Below are positions 34,496 to 44,174 of a stretch of DNA of 64,000 nt, in pieces. The stretch comes from Acidobacteriota bacterium. Its GTDB lineage: Bacteria > Acidobacteriota > Terriglobia > Acidiferrales > UBA7541. The stretch lies in assembly GCA_003167215.1 (NCBI GenBank), contig PMTV01000050.1:34954-98953 (forward strand), given 5' to 3'. The notes under the pieces were generated by a model. That model made no database searches. It worked only from the letters and a program-made list of their open reading frames with translations, and had not been told where the DNA came from. Both the position numbers and the translations under genes were made by a program. How positions within the stretch are numbered: position 1 is the stretch's first letter; each line of letters opens with the position of its first letter.

Positions 34496-35116
34496 ATGAG
34501 CTCATTAAAAAAACCGGCGGAAACGAGTGCGCCGATTCATGATTTGATCAGGCATCGCTGGAGTCCACGCGCGTTCGACGCCAGGGCGGTCGAGCCGGAG
34601 AAACTTCGAAGCTTGTTTGAGGCCGCGAGGTGGGCTTCATCGTCTTACAACGCGCAACCTTGGTACTTCATCGTCGGAACGAAGGACGACCCGGAGAATT
34701 ACAATCGCGTACTGGATGCCTTTGTCGAATTCAATCAAGGCTGGGCAAAGCAAGCACCGGTTGTCGCGATTAGCGTCGCAAAGCTCAAATTTGACGATGG
34801 AAAACCGAATCGCCACGCGTTCCACGACGTGGGACAGGCAAGCGCGAATCTAACCATTCAGGCGGAAGCGCTTGGTTTGTCCGTTCACCAAATGGCGGGA
34901 ATTGATGCTGAGAAAGCGCGGAAGCTCTTCCACATTCCTGCGGATTACGAGGCCGTCGCGGGAATAGCGTTGGGTTATGCGGGTGATCCTGCATCCTTGC
35001 CGGAGGAATTGCGCAAGCGCGAGCTCGCTCCGCGCCAGCGTAAACCGCTCGATTCCTTTGTATTCAGCGGAGAATGGGGCAAGAGTTCGCCCGTGGTGGA
35101 ACCAAAGCACGGGTAG
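34496..35116 (+). CDS. Nitroreductase family flavoprotein
   Basis: This 206-residue, FMN-dependent NAD(P)H oxidoreductase has 'LIRHRWSPRAFDAR' (FMN phosphate/Arg motif), 'AARWASSSYNAQPWYFIVGT' and 'ANLTIQAEALGLSVHQMAGI', followed by the family C-terminus. Nitroreductases reduce nitroaromatics and quinones; as the last gene of a MarR-pirin-DoxX cluster it is likely part of a response to electrophilic aromatic compounds. GGAGG is found five bases before the ATG. Confidence 0.93.
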   Translation: MSSLKKPAETSAPIHDLIRHRWSPRAFDARAVEPEKLRSLFEAARWASSSYNAQPWYFIVGTKDDPENYNRVLDAFVEFNQGWAKQAPVVAISVAKLKFDDGKPNRHAFHDVGQASANLTIQAEALGLSVHQMAGIDAEKARKLFHIPADYEAVAGIALGYAGDPASLPEELRKRELAPRQRKPLDSFVFSGEWGKSSPVVEPKHG

Positions 35117-35212
35117 CAGCTTTCTCGGAGCCAGGCGGGTCACCGAACAAACCTTTTATTTCCGGTGGCCCGGTACCGTCCGCTCAGGGCAGCGGTCTTC
35201 GGCCTGACCGAT

Positions 35213-37381
35213 CTAGAACTGCCTCGCGATGGTGCCAATCAACACGCGATTCGTGTCCGAATCGAATAGAAGCGCGGTGTTGTCGTCGATCACGTAGTAA
35301 ACGAGGTTGTAACTGACATCCGGATTTGTAGCCACAAGCACCGCCGTTCCACGGCCATTCGGGCCTGGGGCGGAAACCGAGCTGCTAGTGGTACTAATCG
35401 GGTCCGTTTGGATGCCAGCGTTGAAATCATTGATGTCGAGATTTCCGCTGGAAACGTGCGAGGAGTCCAGGGTGACCTGACCTTCAACGTCCTGCTGATA
35501 GGAGCCCGGCTCATCGTGAAATATTCCCTGGCCCGCAAGGTTCAATGCAAAGCTGCCGGAGGCGGGCTCGGTGACAACCTTCTGCAGGTAAGCTGAACCA
35601 GTGGCCACAGCAGTGGAATCGAGCTCGAGCATTACCGCGGCGGGCTCAACGGTTGTCGAAGTAGCCTGCGCTGTCTGATAGGTTGCGAATTGAAGCGTGC
35701 TTGCTCCGGTGGCACACAGTCCTAGCACGATGCGGCCTGTTGATGGAGCCACAGAGTAAGTGCAAGCGCTGAGCGTCGTATTTGGAGTGACCGTGCCGGC
35801 GTTGTTGGTGTCGAGAGCTCCTCCGGTAATGCTGTTTCCGCCCGCAGTAAAAACTCCCCCTGATGCGTAGGCTCCGCCAGTTGAATTTCCCCCCGCGGTA
35901 AAGACGTAGTTAGCCGACCCGAGGGTTGACGACGGGAAAGAAGTCCCCGCAGCGCCGCTATACATCTCGCCGGCCAGGTAATCGTTGTCATCGATTTCGA
36001 CGAGATAAAGATGCGTTGAATCCACGATGTAGAACGCATATTCATTTTGTTTGCCGGTCATCGCGCTGGTGAGAGTTATGGTGCCGCGGCCTGTGTCAGG
36101 CGCGGTGTTGTCCAGGGAGTAAGAAACAGTGAGCGATGTGTCGTCCGGCTTCACAACGCCGTTATCGTTGAGGTCCAGGACGCCGCTTCCGGTCTGAAGA
36201 GTGCTGCTTCCGCTGGCGGTAAATTTGCCGGCAATACCCATGGGCAAAAATGAAAGATCGGCACCCAAACCGGAGAACACGTAGGGACCGGTAATGGTGG
36301 CAAGAGTAGAGATATCATTTAGATTCTGTTGGTCGATGGTGCCGCTGCCGGTGGTGCTGCGGTCAAAGCGAATCATGAGGGCGTGTTGATTCGAGGTTAG
36401 AGCAAACTGCCAGGTGCTGGCACCCGGCAATCCCGAGTTCAGTAAGACGCCGGTGCGGCCGTCTGCGCCGACTTTGTACGTTCCGGCAATTTGGTAGTGC
36501 TTCGGGCCCGCGGTAGAAAAGCCGTCTACGTCCTCGACACCACTCTGAATATGGCCGTTGCCGTCCGCGACAAAGCTGCCTGCGACCGCCATAAAACCAG
36601 ACTCATCGTCTCCGGAATAAGAGAACGCGAATGGTCCGGATAGCGACTGGTCCGAAAACGCTATGGTCACCGTTGCGGTGGCTGTTTGAGCGGGACTGAC
36701 GGTGGTATCTTTCGCAGTGACCGTGACAGTAGCACCGGGCGGAGGAGCAGGAGGCGCGGTGTAGAGTCCGGTCGTTCGATTGATTGAGCCGATACAGGTG
36801 TCACAGCTTGGGGTTGTGGAGCTTACCGTCCAGGTGGCGTTTGCGTCGGCCACGTCATTGAGAAGCGCGGAAAACTGAAAGCTACCTCCGGCCCCCACGG
36901 TTGCGGTTGTCGGCGATACCGCGAGTCCCAGTCCTGCGCCAACCGTGATGGTGGCAGTATTTGACGTCACGACGTTGGTGTCGGTCGTACTCGAGGGATT
37001 CTGGGGAGCGGTGGCAGTAATCAACACTTGGCCGTTGTTGTTGGTGGGCGCGATCTTGGGAGCGGTATATATGCCGACCTGACTGTCATCGGGAGAATTC
37101 ACAATGGTGCCGATCGTGGTGTTACCACCGCCAATGCCGTTTACCTGCCAGGTTACGGTCGTGTCCGTCGAGCTGTTCGTGTTGGAGAGTTGAACGTTCG
37201 CGGTGATGTCGAACATGGTATTGAGATTAACCGTCCCCGCCGTAGGCGAGATCGTGATCGCAGTGACGGATGCAGAGCCGTTGCTGCTGCCGCCGCAAGC
37301 CGAAAAACCTAGAATGAGTGCCACTGCAACAAACGAAACAGCCAGAATCGAAATTTTCGCCTTGATGGTTTCCAGTCTCAT
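35213..37381 (-). CDS. Large secreted lipoprotein with bacterial Ig-like repeats
   Basis: The 722-residue protein starts with a signal ending in a Cys followed by Gly/Ser ('LGFSACGGSSNGS'), suggesting a lipoprotein. Bacterial Ig-like repeats cover about 40-235; the first has 'VTWQVNGIGGGNTTIG' and 'GIYTAPK', the second 'ATWTVSSTTPSCDTCIGS' and 'GLYTAPPAPPPG'. The rest is a long beta-rich domain built from repeats of a G-x-Y/F-x-F-x-x-S/A-G type ('GPFAFSYSGDDESGFMAVAG', 'GPYVFSGLGADL'), a form frequent in acidobacterial extracellular proteins. ATG 37381 fits AAAGG five bases upstream better than GTG 37387. Function unknown; it shares repeat style with the protein at 6212-8047. Confidence 0.8.
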   Translation of the reverse strand: MRLETIKAKISILAVSFVAVALILGFSACGGSSNGSASVTAITISPTAGTVNLNTMFDITANVQLSNTNSSTDTTVTWQVNGIGGGNTTIGTIVNSPDDSQVGIYTAPKIAPTNNNGQVLITATAPQNPSSTTDTNVVTSNTATITVGAGLGLAVSPTTATVGAGGSFQFSALLNDVADANATWTVSSTTPSCDTCIGSINRTTGLYTAPPAPPPGATVTVTAKDTTVSPAQTATATVTIAFSDQSLSGPFAFSYSGDDESGFMAVAGSFVADGNGHIQSGVEDVDGFSTAGPKHYQIAGTYKVGADGRTGVLLNSGLPGASTWQFALTSNQHALMIRFDRSTTGSGTIDQQNLNDISTLATITGPYVFSGLGADLSFLPMGIAGKFTASGSSTLQTGSGVLDLNDNGVVKPDDTSLTVSYSLDNTAPDTGRGTITLTSAMTGKQNEYAFYIVDSTHLYLVEIDDNDYLAGEMYSGAAGTSFPSSTLGSANYVFTAGGNSTGGAYASGGVFTAGGNSITGGALDTNNAGTVTPNTTLSACTYSVAPSTGRIVLGLCATGASTLQFATYQTAQATSTTVEPAAVMLELDSTAVATGSAYLQKVVTEPASGSFALNLAGQGIFHDEPGSYQQDVEGQVTLDSSHVSSGNLDINDFNAGIQTDPISTTSSSVSAPGPNGRGTAVLVATNPDVSYNLVYYVIDDNTALLFDSDTNRVLIGTIARQF

Positions 37382-37412
37382 GCTCACCTTTATAATCTCA
37401 TTTTTAAGCGCG

Positions 37413-37442
37413 CTTTGAGCATACCGTTATTCCTGCTCAAAG
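37413..37442. repeat. Perfect 9-bp inverted repeat
   Basis: CTTTGAGCA (37413-37421) and TGCTCAAAG (37434-37442) flank a 12-base loop. It lies between the ABC-operon end (37505) and the Ig-like lipoprotein start, so it may terminate the operon or lie in the leader/operator of the lipoprotein gene. No T-tract follows on the minus strand. Confidence 0.55.
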
Positions 37443-37504
37443 AGAAAAAGTTCCTGTTTATTTTTAAAGCTATGATGCAGAGGCCCACCGGACGGTTGCG
37501 CGGG

Positions 37505-38674
37505 TCAGAGCTCGCGAAGAGCCAGGGCCACGGGGCGCCGCGCGGCCCGTATGGCAGGAGGAACCCCACCGATCAAGCCCATGAACAACGCGAAAACGAT
37601 ACCAATGACTAGAAGCGTTGGTGTTATGAGGAACGCGAAGGCGACGGAAGAGAAGGTTTGCATGTTCAGCGTGCTGGTGGTGAGACCGTTGAGCGGAAGG
37701 ACCGCGACCGAGCCCAGTAGTCCCCCGATGAACGCGATGAGCAGAGCCTCGAAGAGGAAGGACATTACGATGCTGAAAGCGCCGAAGCCGATAGCGCGCA
37801 TGGTGGCGATTTCACGCGAGCGCTCAGATACCGCGGAGTACATCGTGTTGAGCGCGCCGAAAACCGCGCCGACGCCCATGATAACCGCTACCAACGCACC
37901 CAGCTTGGTTATCAAGGTGGTGAGGCCGCGAGATTGTTTTTCGTAATAGTCGAGTTCGCGCGTCACCTCCACGGTCAAGCGCGGGTCGGCGGTGAGGGAA
38001 TCTCTGAAAGCGTCGAACGCCGCGGGCGAGGTCAAATGCACGGTGACCGATTGAAAAATATTCACCGGGCGCTTGTACACCTGAGCGAGCACGCGGGCGT
38101 CGCACCAGATTTCGGAATCGAAAGCGCTGCCTCCCGCGTCGAAAATTCCAACTACCTTCCAAGTGCCGCTGCCGAAGCTAACAGTGTCGCCTAGATTCAA
38201 GCCGGAGTAGGTGCTCGCGACGTTCCTGCCAACAATCAACTCTGAAAGCCCTGGTTCAAAGAACCGGCCTTGCGAAATGTGCACATTCTTTCGAACTTTT
38301 AGAGCATCGGCGGAGACGCCGCGTACTTGAACATTCGCGTCGGTGCCCGTGGATTTCAGGGGAAAATTGGCGATCACGACAACTTCAGGGCTAACCAAGG
38401 GCGCGCCACCTTCGCGGGCGACGCCGGGGGCGTCCTGGATTACTTTCACCTGGTCGAGCCCAACGGCACCGTCTAATTCGGCGCTTGAGCCGGCGCGCAT
38501 TATTAGAGCATTGTCCGCGGATCCCGACGAGACCAGGGTGGCATGAAAGCCGCGCGCGAGGGAAAGCATGGCGATGAACACTCCGACGGTGCCGGCGATC
38601 CCGAGAACGGCCACGATCGCGGAAACCCAGCGGGCTCGAACGCTGCGTAGGTTGTAAACGATGGGGATAGCCAT
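37505..38674 (-). CDS. MacB/FtsX-type ABC permease, distal gene of an efflux operon
   Basis: The 389-residue protein has an N-terminal helix (VSAIVAVLGIAGTVGVFIAM), a large periplasmic core and three C-terminal helices ('ALVAVIMGVGAVFGALNTMY', 'IVMSFLFEALLIAFIGGLLG', 'FAFLITPTLLVIGIVFALFM'), the MacB/FtsX fold. It includes the FtsX motif 'SERSREIATMRAIGFG'. Three bases separate it from the preceding permease. With the second permease, an ATPase and an HlyD-like adaptor it forms a four-gene unit. Substrate is unknown. Confidence 0.9.
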   Translation of the reverse strand: MAIPIVYNLRSVRARWVSAIVAVLGIAGTVGVFIAMLSLARGFHATLVSSGSADNALIMRAGSSAELDGAVGLDQVKVIQDAPGVAREGGAPLVSPEVVVIANFPLKSTGTDANVQVRGVSADALKVRKNVHISQGRFFEPGLSELIVGRNVASTYSGLNLGDTVSFGSGTWKVVGIFDAGGSAFDSEIWCDARVLAQVYKRPVNIFQSVTVHLTSPAAFDAFRDSLTADPRLTVEVTRELDYYEKQSRGLTTLITKLGALVAVIMGVGAVFGALNTMYSAVSERSREIATMRAIGFGAFSIVMSFLFEALLIAFIGGLLGSVAVLPLNGLTTSTLNMQTFSSVAFAFLITPTLLVIGIVFALFMGLIGGVPPAIRAARRPVALALREL

Positions 38675-38677
38675 GGC

Positions 38678-39817
38678 TCAAACCCTCCTGAGTGCGTCAA
38701 CCACGCGCAAGCGCATTGCCGTTGTGGCAGGAAGTATCCCGGCGAGAATCCCCACGGCCAGTGAAATCGCAACTCCCATGATCATCGCTGGACCCGGCAG
38801 GCGGAAGTACGGCAGGAAACCGTGAGTAGGATCACCGCCCATGGTGAAGAGTTTTGACAAGCCTATTCCGACGCCGCCGCCGATGACGGCAATCAGAATT
38901 GACTCACCCAGAACGAAGAACAAAACGAAACGGTCGGTGTATCCGACGGCTTTAAGGACCGCCAGCTCTCCAATCCGCTCGCGCACGGCGATGGCCATGG
39001 TATTGCCGGTGACGAGAAGCAGAGTGAAAAACACGACGCCGCCAATGCTGAGGATCAGGAATGAAATGTTGCCGAATTGCTTAGCAAATCCCGTGGCTAG
39101 GGCTTTTTCCGTTTCGGTCTTCGTTTCGTAAGGAGAGTTCGCGAAGGTATCGTCGATTGTCTTTGCAACGCTGCCAGCGTGGTCGGGATCATCGAGTTTC
39201 ACGATATACCAGCCGATCAAGCCTTTCTCGATGGTGCGGCGCTCGTCGAAATAATCGTAGTGAAACCAGAACTGAGTGAGGTCGTCCTGGTCGCGCGATC
39301 CGGTATAAATACCGCGGATGTTGAATTCCCAGGTGCCTTGAAAAATCGTGCCCTTAATTGGAACGCGGTCGCCAACTTTCCAGTTGAAGCGCTTCGCAGT
39401 TGTGGCTCCGACAACGGCACCTTCGCGATCAGCCACGAACGCTTTCCATTGATCGTCAGGGATGACGAATTCCGGGAAGACCTGGCGCTGGTTTTCAACA
39501 TCAATGGCGAATTGCGGAAAGAAGTTTCGTTCATCCTGGTAGATGCCGCCGAACCAATTGTCATGAGTGACGGCTTTCACGGCGGGGATGCGAAGGATTT
39601 GATCGCGATAGGACATGGGGAGAGGCTGGATAATGGCGACTTTGTTGATCACGTCGAGACGGTCAACGCCGGCCAGATCCACTCCTTGATTGAATGCGCC
39701 GTGGACGACTACGAGGAGTCCGAAAAGAAAAAGCGCAACGGCGAACGAGCCAATCGTCAGCGCGGTGCGCAGTTTTTTGCGGAAGAGGTTTGCGAGAATC
39801 AATGGAAAGAATTTCAT
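38678..39817 (-). CDS. MacB/FtsX-type ABC permease, proximal gene
   Basis: The 379-residue permease has the same plan: helix 1 'LTIGSFAVALFLFGLLVVVH', periplasmic domain, then three helices near the C-terminus with 'ERIGELAVLKAVGYTDRFVL', the conserved FtsX-like segment. Its start codon overlaps the ATPase stop by four bases (ATGA), proving tight coupling. Two non-identical permeases in one operon suggest a heterodimeric transporter. Confidence 0.9.
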   Translation of the reverse strand: MKFFPLILANLFRKKLRTALTIGSFAVALFLFGLLVVVHGAFNQGVDLAGVDRLDVINKVAIIQPLPMSYRDQILRIPAVKAVTHDNWFGGIYQDERNFFPQFAIDVENQRQVFPEFVIPDDQWKAFVADREGAVVGATTAKRFNWKVGDRVPIKGTIFQGTWEFNIRGIYTGSRDQDDLTQFWFHYDYFDERRTIEKGLIGWYIVKLDDPDHAGSVAKTIDDTFANSPYETKTETEKALATGFAKQFGNISFLILSIGGVVFFTLLLVTGNTMAIAVRERIGELAVLKAVGYTDRFVLFFVLGESILIAVIGGGVGIGLSKLFTMGGDPTHGFLPYFRLPGPAMIMGVAISLAVGILAGILPATTAMRLRVVDALRRV

Positions 39818-40545
39818 GCGCGGTTCCCTGCCGCGGCGAGAACGCCTTCGACCAGCACGCCCTTATTCAAATGCAGTGTGGCTTGGGCGCGCTCCGCTGC
39901 CGCCGGATCGTGAGTGACCATCAAAATGGTCTTGCTGTATTCCTTGGAAAGCCGAGTCAGGAGGTCGAGGATTTCATCGGCGCTCTTGCGGTCCAGGTCG
40001 CCGGTAGGCTCGTCGCACAGCAGGAAGGTGGGATCGGCGATGACGGCGCGAGCGATGGCGACGCGCTGCTCTTGCCCGCCGGAAAGCTGGCGCTGGTAGT
40101 GATTCATCCTATCCGAGAGACCGACGATTCCGAGGGCAGCCTCGACGTGCTGACGGCGCTCGGATTTCGAGAGCTTGGTCAGAAGCAAAGGCAGCTCGAC
40201 GTTTTGAAACGCGGTGAGCACGGGGATCAGGTTGTACATCTGGAAAATGAATCCCACATGGCGCGCGCGCCAATCAGTGAGCTTGCTGCCGGACATGTGC
40301 GTGATCTCGTCGCCGGCGACGGTAATGCTGCCTTTAGAGGGCACGTCCAAGCCGCCGAGGAGATTGAGCAACGTGGTCTTGCCGGAGCCGCTCGGGCCCA
40401 TGAAGGCGACGAACTCGCCCTTGTCCACGTCGAGATTCAGACCCTGCAAAACATGAATTACTTCGCCGCCGCGGCTGTAGGTCTTATCGAGGCCGCGGAT
40501 TTGAATCAGACTGCCTGCGTTTCCTGTGCCGTCCACTCGAACCAT
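39814..40545 (-). CDS. ABC transporter ATPase (LolD/MacB type)
   Basis: The 243-residue nucleotide-binding subunit has Walker A '[18 protein letters not shown]', Q-loop '[20 protein letters not shown]', signature '[19 protein letters not shown]' and Walker B '[11 protein letters not shown]', with '[12 protein letters not shown]' as the switch His. The Q-loop and signature fit lipoprotein or macrolide-type exporters. It follows the HlyD-like adaptor by 11 bp and overlaps the first permease by four. Confidence 0.95.
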   Translation of the reverse strand: MVRVDGTGNAGSLIQIRGLDKTYSRGGEVIHVLQGLNLDVDKGEFVAFMGPSGSGKTTLLNLLGGLDVPSKGSITVAGDEITHMSGSKLTDWRARHVGFIFQMYNLIPVLTAFQNVELPLLLTKLSKSERRQHVEAALGIVGLSDRMNHYQRQLSGGQEQRVAIARAVIADPTFLLCDEPTGDLDRKSADEILDLLTRLSKEYSKTILMVTHDPAAAERAQATLHLNKGVLVEGVLAAAGNRA

Positions 40546-40556
40546 TTCGGGAGCTC

Positions 40557-41789
40557 CTATTTCTTGATTTCGACTGCTTCTCCATCGTGAAGCGTTGCGG
40601 GTCCTTTCACGACTACTATATCGCCGGCATCGAGGCCCGCCAGAATTTCCGCGTCGGAACCGCGCGTGGCGCCCAATCCCACGGCTCGGCGTTCCAGGTG
40701 ATCGTTCTTCACAAGGAAAACAATTTTCTTGCCCTGGTCGTCCCGCACGGCGTCCTGCGGAATCAAAACTGCCGGCTCGGCGGCGCCGCTTTTCTGTTCC
40801 GGCTCGGCGCCGAAGAAAGTCACTTTAATGCCCATGTCCGGAAGTATGCGCGGGTCCAATTTTAGAAAGGAGATGCGCACTTTCACCGTGGCTTTCTGGC
40901 GGTCGGCAGTGGGAATTACGGTGCGAACGCGCGAGGGAATCTGCCAATCTGGGTAGGCGTCGAGCACGGCAGTCACGTTTTGCCCCGGTACGACGCGCGC
41001 GATATAGGCTTCGTTCACATCCACTTCGATTTCGTTCGAATTCATATCCACGATGGTGGCAATGCCGGTTCGCGTAAAGCCACCACCCGCGGAGTTAGGC
41101 GAGACCATTTCGCCAACTTGCGCGTCCTTTGACACGACGATGCCGTCGAATGGCGCGCGGATCACGGTATTGTCCACAGCCTGCTGCGCTTCGCTGACGC
41201 GCGCTTGTGCTCCGGCCACTTGCTGCTTGGCGAGGGCAATTTTCGCGCGGAGACTGTCTGCGGCCATGGTCGCGTTATCAAGAGTCTGCTGGCTCTGTAC
41301 TCCTGCGGCCAGAAGCTGCTGCGCGCGCTGCAGCTCAATCTCTGCATTCTTAAGCTGCACTTGAAAATCGGCAATCGCGGCTTGAGCGGAGTCACGATCG
41401 GCCTTGGCGGAGTCAAGCGCGCGGCGTGCGTCGGAGTCGTCAAGGGTTGCGAGAACAAAACCTTCCGGAACGTGCAAGCCCTCGTCGAAATTGACCCTAG
41501 TGACGCGGCCCGTGATCTTCGCCGCGATAGTGGCTCGCCGCCTGGGCGTCACGTAACCGCTGGCATTTAGCAGAGCGGGACGGCCGGCTGCGGCTTTTTG
41601 CGCAACGGCCACTTCGACCACAGGCTTCTGATTACGGAAAGCGAAGACCGCGCCGGTCACGATTACAACTACGCCGATCAGCGCAGCGCCAATCCCGAAA
41701 ATTCTACCGGTCTTGCGGCCTTTGCGCTGGCCCTCATTAATCCGCAAGGAACCCAGGTCGTGTTTTGGCGAATTTTCCAGAGTTGCCAT
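40557..41789 (-). CDS. Periplasmic adaptor (membrane fusion) protein of the ABC efflux system
   Basis: The 410-residue HlyD/MacA-like protein has one N-terminal helix ('IGAALIGVVVIVTGAVFAFR'), a lipoyl-like half at 'TIAAKITGRVTRVNFDEGLH', a coiled-coil hairpin at about 110-200 ('DSAQAAIADFQVQLKNAEIE'), the second lipoyl half 'TVIRAPFDGIVVSKDAQVGE', and beta-barrel and membrane-proximal domains. It heads the four-gene operon and likely bridges the permease pair to an outer-membrane channel, none of which is encoded here. The upstream 214 bp (41790-42003) shows only a GC-rich 6-bp stem-loop at 41928-41948. Confidence 0.93.
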   Translation of the reverse strand: MATLENSPKHDLGSLRINEGQRKGRKTGRIFGIGAALIGVVVIVTGAVFAFRNQKPVVEVAVAQKAAAGRPALLNASGYVTPRRRATIAAKITGRVTRVNFDEGLHVPEGFVLATLDDSDARRALDSAKADRDSAQAAIADFQVQLKNAEIELQRAQQLLAAGVQSQQTLDNATMAADSLRAKIALAKQQVAGAQARVSEAQQAVDNTVIRAPFDGIVVSKDAQVGEMVSPNSAGGGFTRTGIATIVDMNSNEIEVDVNEAYIARVVPGQNVTAVLDAYPDWQIPSRVRTVIPTADRQKATVKVRISFLKLDPRILPDMGIKVTFFGAEPEQKSGAAEPAVLIPQDAVRDDQGKKIVFLVKNDHLERRAVGLGATRGSDAEILAGLDAGDIVVVKGPATLHDGEAVEIKK

Positions 41790-42003
41790 CGGGACCCGTT
41801 CTCCTAACGTGCGAGAGCCATACTGTGTCCTACGTACCGACTGCGCGAAAAATTACCGAGCGCGTCCGAGCATAAAGCCGGGAACTTAGAGCGATTGATA
41901 CATTGTAACTTGCTCTGCAGGTTTTCGGGCCGCACAAACGCAGCGGCCGATCCCGGAGTATTTCGGGCCAGCTAAAGCCACGGCATCAAACTGCAGCGGC
42001 CAG

Positions 42004-42558
42004 CTAAATCTTCGGAAGGACAATTCCCTGCTGCGCTTGATATTTCCCCTTCTTGTCCTTGTACGAGACTTCGCATTGCTCGTCGGATTCGAAGAAGATT
42101 ACCTGGCAGAGGCCTTCGTTCCCGTAGATGCGCGCGGGAAGCGGAGTGGTATTGCTGATTTCCAGTGTTACGAAACCCTCCCACTCAGGCTCGAAGGGCG
42201 TGACGTTCACGATAATTCCGCAGCGCGCATACGTGGATTTGCCCACACAGAGAGTCAGCACATTTCGCGGAATGCGAAAATATTCCACGGAGCGTCCGAG
42301 CGCAAAGGAATTCGGCGGGACGATACAAACGTCGCCTTTGAATTCGACGAAAGATTTTGAATCGAAATTTTTGGGATCGACGATGCTGGAATTCACGTTG
42401 GTAAAAATGCGGAATTCGTCGGCGACGCGCATATCGTAGCCATAGGACGAAACGCCATAGCTGATCACACCGTCGCGCACCTGCCGGTCCTCGTACGGCT
42501 CGATCATTTTGTGCTCGCGCGCCATCTTGCGAATCCATTTGTCAGACTTCACCGACAT
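42004..42558 (-). CDS. dcd: dCTP deaminase
   Basis: The 184-residue, trimeric enzyme deaminates dCTP to dUTP for thymidylate synthesis. It has '[15 protein letters not shown]', the substrate/Mg loop '[12 protein letters not shown]', '[14 protein letters not shown]' and the catalytic Glu in '[17 protein letters not shown]'. Total length is typical. ATG 42558 follows GGAGG by about five bases. It is divergent from the HU gene. Confidence 0.95.
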   Translation of the reverse strand: MSVKSDKWIRKMAREHKMIEPYEDRQVRDGVISYGVSSYGYDMRVADEFRIFTNVNSSIVDPKNFDSKSFVEFKGDVCIVPPNSFALGRSVEYFRIPRNVLTLCVGKSTYARCGIIVNVTPFEPEWEGFVTLEISNTTPLPARIYGNEGLCQVIFFESDEQCEVSYKDKKGKYQAQQGIVLPKI

Positions 42559-42680
42559 CGAATCCTCCAGACCAGTGTGGCAATTTCTTCGGCCAAAAAC
42601 TTACAGGAAAAGCTGAAATGTTTCGGCGAACTTCGCCCGGCTCAAAAGCGAGTTGCGCAGTTTATTACACGCCACGGCGC

Positions 42681-42709
42681 TTGACAACCTGCAAACCCAT
42701 GTCTAGCAT
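42681..42709 (+). promoter_or_regulatory. Consensus sigma-70 promoter for the HU-family gene
   Basis: TTGACA (42681-42686) and TAGCAT (42704-42709) are 17 bp apart, about 28 bp upstream of the likely GTG start at 42737. Confidence 0.7.
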
Positions 42710-42736
42710 AGGCTTCCGTTGAAGCCGGAGGATCGT

Positions 42737-43036
42737 GTGATCAAGCTCGACATCGTGAACGCTATCGTACAGAAAACAAATGTCACTCGAACGAAAGCCG
42801 AGCAGGCGGTGGAAACCGTCTTCGAAGCCATGAAGAATGCGCTTGGGCGTGGAGAACGCATCGAGCTTCGCCGTTTCGGCGTATTCAACGTGAAGCCGCG
42901 CAAGACCGGCATCGGCCGCAACCCGCGCACCGGGCAACAGGTTAGCATTCCGCCGGGGAAAGCCGTGCGATTTAAGCCGGGCAAGGAACTCCAGACGCTT
43001 CCGGCCCCGTCTCCGGCTCCTGCTCCCAAGTCCTGA
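42737..43036 (+). CDS. HU/IHF-family DNA-binding protein
   Basis: The 99-residue nucleoid protein has the family core 'KLDIVNAIVQKTNVTRTKAE', 'ALGRGERIELRRFGVFNV' and the DNA-arm 'GRNPRTGQQVSIPPGKAVRF' with Pro at the intercalating position. A Pro/Ala-rich tail ('LPAPSPAPAPKS') extends beyond the usual 90 residues. GTG 42737 is chosen: it gives the family-typical N-terminus and has GGAGG five bases upstream, whereas TTG 42719 places six extra residues ahead. Confidence 0.93.
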   Translation: MIKLDIVNAIVQKTNVTRTKAEQAVETVFEAMKNALGRGERIELRRFGVFNVKPRKTGIGRNPRTGQQVSIPPGKAVRFKPGKELQTLPAPSPAPAPKS

Positions 43037-43114
43037 TCGCGACGTTACTGCGACATGCTGACGCTTTAGCGGCAGGCGACGAACCGCTTTTTCGATGCTA
43101 GACATCTAATCCTC

Positions 43115-44110
43115 ATGGATCAAGCTCCCGGCAACGGTCACGCGCGCATTCCCGTCGAAATTCTCGATCTAGGGTATCCGCAGGTAATCGAGCTGCCTCC
43201 GCCGCCTGCCGTTCGGCGACGGCGGCGTGTGTGGCCCGCGCTGATACTTTTTTTAGTGACGCTTGTTTCCACCTTGGCCGTGGGATCGGAATTTGCGCTG
43301 TCATACTCGCACAATGTTGAGCCGTATTCCGGCGACGAAAATCCGTTCGCAGTGATCGTGGCGCCTCTCGAGCATCCGCAACTGCTTTTGCTGGGGATTC
43401 CCTTCTCGTTCACGCTTCTCGGTTTTCTGATGGCGCACGAGATGGGCCATTTCGTGGCCTGCAAGATTTATGACATTGATGTGAGCTATCCCTACTTCCT
43501 GCCATCCCCATTTCTCTTTGGCACCTTCGGCGCATTTTTGCGAATACGCTCGCCCATTACGACTCGGCGCGCACTGTTTGATATCGGTATTGCGGGGCCC
43601 ATCGCCGGCTTTCTTGTAGCGGTACCGCTATTGGCGTATGGGATTGCGATATCGAAGATGGTGCCGGGCGCACAACAGAATGCCGACATCTTCTTCGGCA
43701 ATCCTCCGCTCATGCGAATTTTCATCGGATTGTTTCATCCCGGTGCGGATCCCTCATCGCTTTTGCTCCATCCCGTAGCGCGGGCTGCGTGGTTTGGATT
43801 ATTCGCCACAGCGCTTAACTTGCTGCCGGTATGGCAGCTCGACGGCGGACACATTCTCTACAGCCTCGCGAGCAAGAAGCACAAAGAGTTTTCACTGGTT
43901 GTTTCGCTAGCGCTTGTCGCGTTGGGAATTTATTGCTGGCACGGATGGGCGCTTTGGGGAATCGTTTTGCTGGTGCTGTCCCTGCGGTTTCGCCATCCGC
44001 CGGTATACGACCGCTGGGAACAACTCAACGCGTCACGAAAATTATTGACGATCGTAGCGGTCGCGATTTTCGTTCTATGCTTCACACCCTGGCCCGTGAA
44101 CAACCCCTAG
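43115..44110 (+). CDS. Site-2 protease-like (M50) membrane metalloprotease
   Basis: The 331-residue protein has about six membrane helices. The zinc site is 'AHEMGHF' (HExxH), and a distal Asp comes from 'LDGGHI' (residues about 247-252). 'NLLPVWQLDGGHILYSLAS' is the characteristic second block. These identify it as a regulated-intramembrane-proteolysis type enzyme of the small M50/FtsH-independent subgroup. It lacks a PDZ domain. A Pro-rich cytoplasmic N-terminus precedes the first helix. Substrate is unknown; a partner anti-sigma gene was not seen nearby. Confidence 0.92.
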   Translation: MDQAPGNGHARIPVEILDLGYPQVIELPPPPAVRRRRRVWPALILFLVTLVSTLAVGSEFALSYSHNVEPYSGDENPFAVIVAPLEHPQLLLLGIPFSFTLLGFLMAHEMGHFVACKIYDIDVSYPYFLPSPFLFGTFGAFLRIRSPITTRRALFDIGIAGPIAGFLVAVPLLAYGIAISKMVPGAQQNADIFFGNPPLMRIFIGLFHPGADPSSLLLHPVARAAWFGLFATALNLLPVWQLDGGHILYSLASKKHKEFSLVVSLALVALGIYCWHGWALWGIVLLVLSLRFRHPPVYDRWEQLNASRKLLTIVAVAIFVLCFTPWPVNNP

Positions 44111-44174
44111 ATTCCGCTCGCAATCTGCGCTTCCTTGACCAGCACTGTGGGAAGGATATGATGCGCGAATAATA

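Noticed and set aside
41928..41948. GGCCGC/GCGGCC stem-loop as dcd terminator
   Set aside because: Six-base GC stem only, no T-tract on the minus strand; too weak to call.
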